Shown here one piece after another: positions 50,401 to 56,400 of a stretch of 64,000 nt of DNA. A program made the position numbers and the translations under genes. The first letter of the stretch is position 1. Each line of letters opens with the position of its first letter. The stretch is from Echinarachnius parma (Eukaryota > Echinodermata > Echinoidea > Clypeasteroida > Echinarachniidae), in assembly GCA_037951105.1 (NCBI GenBank), contig JBAMJV010004319.1:24481-88480 (forward strand), written 5' to 3'. Under the pieces are notes generated by a model. It did not search any database and was not told the DNA's origin. It saw only the letters and a program-made list of their open reading frames with translations.

Positions 50401-53400
50401 AAGCACGCACGCCTTACGCATCGGTTCAATCAATCAACCATGCGCTATAAAATCCCATCTTCTGGAAAAGTCGGTCTCACATAGGATAACACGTGTTTCG
50501 TCGCGGTGGCGAAACGAAAACTCAGAGATTGAAATGGCGCAATTTACGGTCGCGTCTTTGATGTACACATCATTGTATGCATATATATACTCTAAACGCG
50601 TACATTCGGAATAAGCCCCCCCGTATGTGCCATTTGGTAGCGTTATCTGAGCCGACGCGCCTTAACGCTCCCAACACACCCTTTCGGCAAAACCAGGGGG
50701 GGCTTTGGACGAATGGTCGCGTTCCATTCAACGCGACGCGACGCGACGCGACGCTACCCACCCTTTCGGCATAAGCCGTTGGAAAGTTATTCAAATTTGA
50801 GTAAGGTCACGGATGGACGGACGAACAGACGGACGACGGACGGAGGACAGACGGACGCAATTTGGATCCCTTAGTCTCCCTCCACCTCGGTGGGCTCGAC
50901 AAAAATCGGAGCAAACAAAAATACATTGCACTGCCTATAAATATTTTAAACTAATCTACAAGCTAAGGCTGAGTCGGTTCGGTCGATCACACCGGTTACC
51001 GACCGTTTCAATAGGGACCCGGTTTCGTTTTTACGGAAACGGTGCCCCGAATAAAAAAAAATAATATAAAAATGTTAAAAAAGAAATTAAGATTATCACT
51101 TAACCCTTTTACCACGGCAATAGATATACTGCTTCAATAGCTATATACGAGATTATTTTACGGAACGGTCGTGTTACCCCACTGGGCGCGCACAAAAGAA
51201 CCGATCGATATCTGGTTGACCATGGCATTGTATTCGCTTCTATTCAACCTAGCGTGAGTTCGCTGGTCAAGTAGTTCACACAATAGAGGCGATCGATATG
51301 CATAGTATAGGGTCAGCGAAGTGAAATTCTATGCGAAAACTATGATTCTGGCTTGTATGGGTTTGTATACGAATATCCTGAAATTAGACTTGTGTATTAC
51401 CATGATAAAATTGTAATAAAACAATAATCACGCAACTAGAGTCGGGGAAACTTGATATACATGTAGCCAAGGGTTCAATCTTTGTATTCAGCTAAATTAT
51501 ATTGTACTTTAATACAAGATGCATACATGTATGTTTATGCAATTAATATAGCCCTTGCTCGGAACCGAGAAATCTCGGTTCCCATATATATGAGTAGGCG
51601 CAACGGGGACCGAGAATTCTCGGTCCCCGTAGTGATCGGGTTAATGTAGCGGAATTCAAATAAAAACGGGGCAATCGATATCATTTACTTTAAAGAGTGG
51701 TTATTTTCGAGAAATTCTTGGTTCGTTACTTTGTTTGACAGTCAGAAATTGAACAGGAAGTGCAAAATTGCTAGTCATTTGAACGCTATTGCCTACGGAT
51801 GTTCACACAAAGTTAGGCCGACACTCCCGGGGAGTGTATGTATGATCGAGCTGATGAGCCAGTGCATTAAAAAAGTAGCTCAAAGTACGCATTTGGGTAA
51901 TTTATACCATTTTAAAATGTTTTGATATTCTACTTACATGATTCTATGGCGTTTGAAAGCTGAACAGAACAAAAAATAAGCCCCGAAACAATGAAAAAAA
52001 CTGTGCAAATTATCGGGAAATTTCGATCGCAGCGGTGCACTGTGATGCTAGCTGGCCGACTGAAGTTAGTGTGCATGCCGCGCGGGAACTGAAGTTAGCT
52101 AGCATATCATATAGCATGCACTCGCGATCTTATCGCGATATCCGGACCCGCAAACTTGCTGCTAACATCAACCTTCGATTTTAGCGGCTTGTTTCAGCTT
52201 GGCGCGATGCTGAACAAACGATCGATTTCTAGGTCCAATTTACTTCGGAAAAAATACTTTTCTTGCGAAACATGAGTTAATTCTGGATAGTCTGTAACTA
52301 TTTTCCCGTAAAGATTGATATGTAAATCCATAAAAGCGTCAATATTTGTAATGTTATTTGCATATAAAAAGAGCAATATAAAGCCCCAAACAGTGCATTT
52401 TTGCCGATGCTTGCACGATTGCGTGATTTTACCGGACAGTTTCGACGGCAAAAATTTATCGGGATACCGGTTCCCGACCGGTTACAGTTTATCGGGACCC
52501 GGTTCCGAATATATCCGACATGACTCAGGCTTACTACAAGCCTTTGTTTTGTATGACAAAGAGGAATGACCCTTTCCAAATTAAAGAAAAGGAATGTTTG
52601 GTACGTAGTTCGGTATCATCGCAGCTGTTTTGAATGCATGGCAGAGCAAATTGTACATGTTCGGTACGAATCATATATAAAGAAGTGTGCACACTCATGC
52701 TCGCACAATAACAATTGGTACCATGGCAACCTCTGACAATTCTGCCCGAAAGCTATGATATATACTAAATAAGTCACATTTTCACACTTCCCCATCTCGA
52801 ATGGTCGTTGGTTAATTATCTTCTCTGTTAATATACTTTTTGTAGTAGCCTGTGTTTGAACAAAGACAAAATTGTCTCTTCTTTTAACATGATCATGAAT
52901 GGAATTTTAGCTATATGTCCAAAAAAAGTCACATATTTGCCGGGGGTTTGCCAACAAATTCAAACATGCCCCCATGTTAGTACGGGAAGCCTCAAGCTCC
53001 TAATTATGCTAATATCTAATTAGTTCATTGGCTACTAAAGATACACGGTAAAGGTGCACGATTCTACCTAGTTCAGACCCAGTCTGGGACCGGATAAATA
53101 TTTTGGAAGCCTTTCCGGTTAGGTTCCAGTCCAGACATTCCTTCCGAGTGCCAGCATTAGTTTAAATACTTTTCTCTTTTGCACTGTAGGCCGATGTAGG
53201 TTGGGGAAAAAAGGCTAGATATGATCATTAAATCAAATTCTACACAATTTTGTAAGTCAGAAGAAGTGTTCTGGTCTAGAGTTCAGCGCTCTGCTCTTCA
53301 CATATATTGGACTGGTTCCAAACCTACATGTAGGATGTGTCTTCCAGATGATTAAAGGGCGGTCCCAGACATAAATAATCATACCGTATTTGTCGGTGTA

Positions 53401-56400
53401 TTAACCGCTCCGGTGTATTAACCGCACCCCTAAAAAAAAAAAAATTTTTTTAAAAAACAGTGTGGTTAATACGGTCGTGTATTAACCGCACCCCCCTTTT
53501 TTTTCTTTTTTTTTTAAAAAGGTGCGGTTAATACATGAGCAAATACGGTAATTGATTCAACGTGTCTGTGAAGAAAAAACAAAAATTACCCAATCAACCA
53601 ATCAACTTGAATGTCAGACATACTTAACCAACAAGAATCGCCTGGACCTTTATAATAAAGATGTAGATCTTTTTTAAACTTCTTACCATTTTCGTAGTTG
53701 TGTGCCCCATCTGGGAGGGCCAGGAAGGGCAGGTGTTTCCATTCATCAGGCACATCATGGCTGCCATGGGGCTGACCGTCAATCAGGGGTGGATAGGAGA
53801 AGTCGACCTGGAAAGAACAACATTGAAATTAAAATGATGAAAAACTAAATGGATCATCATGGCTGCCATGGGGCTGACCGTCAATCAGGGGTGGATAGGA
53901 GAAGTCGACCTGGAAAGAACAACATTGAAATTAAAATGATGAAAAACTAAATGGATCTTCAATTGCATGCAGTCGAAAAGGATGTCTCGGCTATTACACA
54001 ATTTTTATCTCAAGCCCATACTGACTTATACTGAATATATTTTGTTAATTACATTTTTATTGTAATCTGTCAACCAGTTCTAGAAATATTCTAGAAATAC
54101 ATACAGTATTAGATCCTAAAAATACACATTGGGTCATTCTTGGTCACATGTGTTTCCTAAAATATGAAATTTTTTGAAATAGGATGCAATATAGGAGGTA
54201 TGATGATGTGAACTTCATATGACTTGCATATTATGTTGAAGTCTTTCAGGTGTAACACAAAAGATTTTATTAGGATTACGTTACCCAAGGACAGAGGTCA
54301 AATGGCATGGGTCACGTGTGTGACTTTGCACGGGAGCATTTTTGAAGAAAACAAATTCAACTCAATTTCATTTTGGAAATCCTGTGAGATATGAAAAGCT
54401 AAAATGTTCATATTAGTATCAACTGATATATCTGTAAGTAAGAAAATGGTAAAAAAATTATCTCAAACAATTTTTTTTTAAAGGGGTAGTACAGTTTTGT
54501 TAAGGCTGAACTTTAGTAACCAAACCTGGACAGTAACATTATAAACTAATTATAACTCCACCATGCTCGAAAGGTATACAAAATTACAAACGACTAGAAG
54601 TAAAAAGCCCGTTATCATTAAAAAAGAGCCATTAAAACACAAGAGGGCGCTTTCTAAAAAGGCATTGGTTTCACCATTTTTCATACAAAATTATGCATAC
54701 ACGTGTGATGTTTTAATGAAATAATGATTAAATAGAGCTCAACTATTTGAAATACGCTGTTGACAATTTTTGAAAAAGTGCAAGCATTTGTTAATTTTTT
54801 TGAAAAAATCATCTAATTATTTGGGCCCCAAATAATTATAAGATCAGATACATTAATTGATATTTCAGCCGTTTCTGGGTCGATTTTGACCAAATAAAGT
54901 TTATTCTGCCATTAAAATTGCATGTTCTCTAAAATTCGACAGTCAGTTTTTCATTACCTCACAAACAAATTGTGATGTGCAGCGCCCAAAACTAAACTAA
55001 ACTACTCCTTTAATTTATTATGTGGGGATGTCTGGGTCACGTGTGTGGTCAACCGTGTGACATACTGTACAATGTGAATGGAAATGGGAATTTTACAAAT
55101 ATTAGGTTTAGATAGTAACATGAAGTTCAATTTTCACAAAGTTGGTATCAACATATAAGAGGAATAAGCTACATGTAGCTTGATTATTTTCTGAGTTATA
55201 ATTTTTATTTGAATATTGAAATATGTAAATTTATGCAAATGAGTAAGAAATTTTCAAAATTCAATGGAAAAAATATAACTCATAAAACCTTGGACATTGA
55301 TTTTTCCAATAATTATGGAATAAAACAACTGAAAAAACAGACTTCATTTTTTCCAAAAAAGTTTCACTTTTCAAAGAATGCCCATATCAACCATTCATCA
55401 CTTTTTGCACATGTATGTATTTCAACAAAGTTACTAGATCCATTTAAAGGTAAACTTGAGTATTGACTTTTTTTTTTAATACATAAAATGCTTAAAATAC
55501 TGTACACTTCTTTCATTTCAACAAATTTCAAGAGGTTTTTAAATAGTTGTTGATGATATCTCTATTTAATCATTATTTAAACAAAACATCACATGTTGAT
55601 GCACAATTTTGTATGAAAAATGGTTGAAACCAATTCATTTTTAGAGAGCGCTCTCTTGAGTTGTAAGTCTTTTTTTTAAATTATGACCAGGTTTTTACTT
55701 GGTCGTCTGTAATTGTGTATTGTACCTTTCGAGCATGGTGGAGTTAAATAACTATTAGTTAAGTACTGTAATGGTGCAGGTTTTGGTTACTAAAATTCAG
55801 TTTGACCAAAACTCAACTATCTCTTACCAGTTCTCCAGATAGCAATTAAAGCTATAATATATTACTCATTGCGGATATAGTATCGAAAATAATATCGCTA
55901 GTGATATATTCGTTTGTCTCGCAATGTATGGTCAACAAGGAATCTAAAAGATCACAATGTTTTGTGCGCTGCTGCAACACTTTGTCGTTGATTGGTCGAG
56001 CTCGCTATTGTTCCCGCCTAGCAAGCAAGCCAAGCCAGCGCCTCGCTGATTGGTTTAGCACCTGTGTGCACCGGCCAATAGACTTTGCCCGTTATTGACC
56101 AATTAGGAACGTACTCGCTCATGCGAGATATAAATATGCGAAGAGTATAAAACACGATTGCTTACATTAGATTATATCACTTGACAACAAGGAATCACTA
56201 TATGGCGTAAATAGTCAATGCTGACTGCGTCGCCATCTAAACAAAAATCAAATCAAATCAAAAATCACTTGACAAAGTGTTGTAGCAGCGCACGAAACGT
56301 CGTGATCTTTTAGATTCCTTGTTGACCATACATTGCGAGACAAACGAATATCACTAGCGATATTATTTTCGAAATTAAAGCGATGTTTGCAGGTATATAG

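Larger units (their letters stand above)
48676..50900. mobile_element. Tandem-unit element, family T, with two nested insertions
   Basis: Four to five units of about 150-160 bp (GTTACAAACAGATGCAGG, AATATCATGGAGGCCAATAT, GACCTTTGACCTACTTATGT) and a tail GGATGGACGGACGAACAGAC at 50810-50860. Perfect DR1 at 49294-49306. Interrupted at 48899-49252 and 49765-50777. Unrelated in unit sequence to family S but built alike. Confidence 0.75.
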
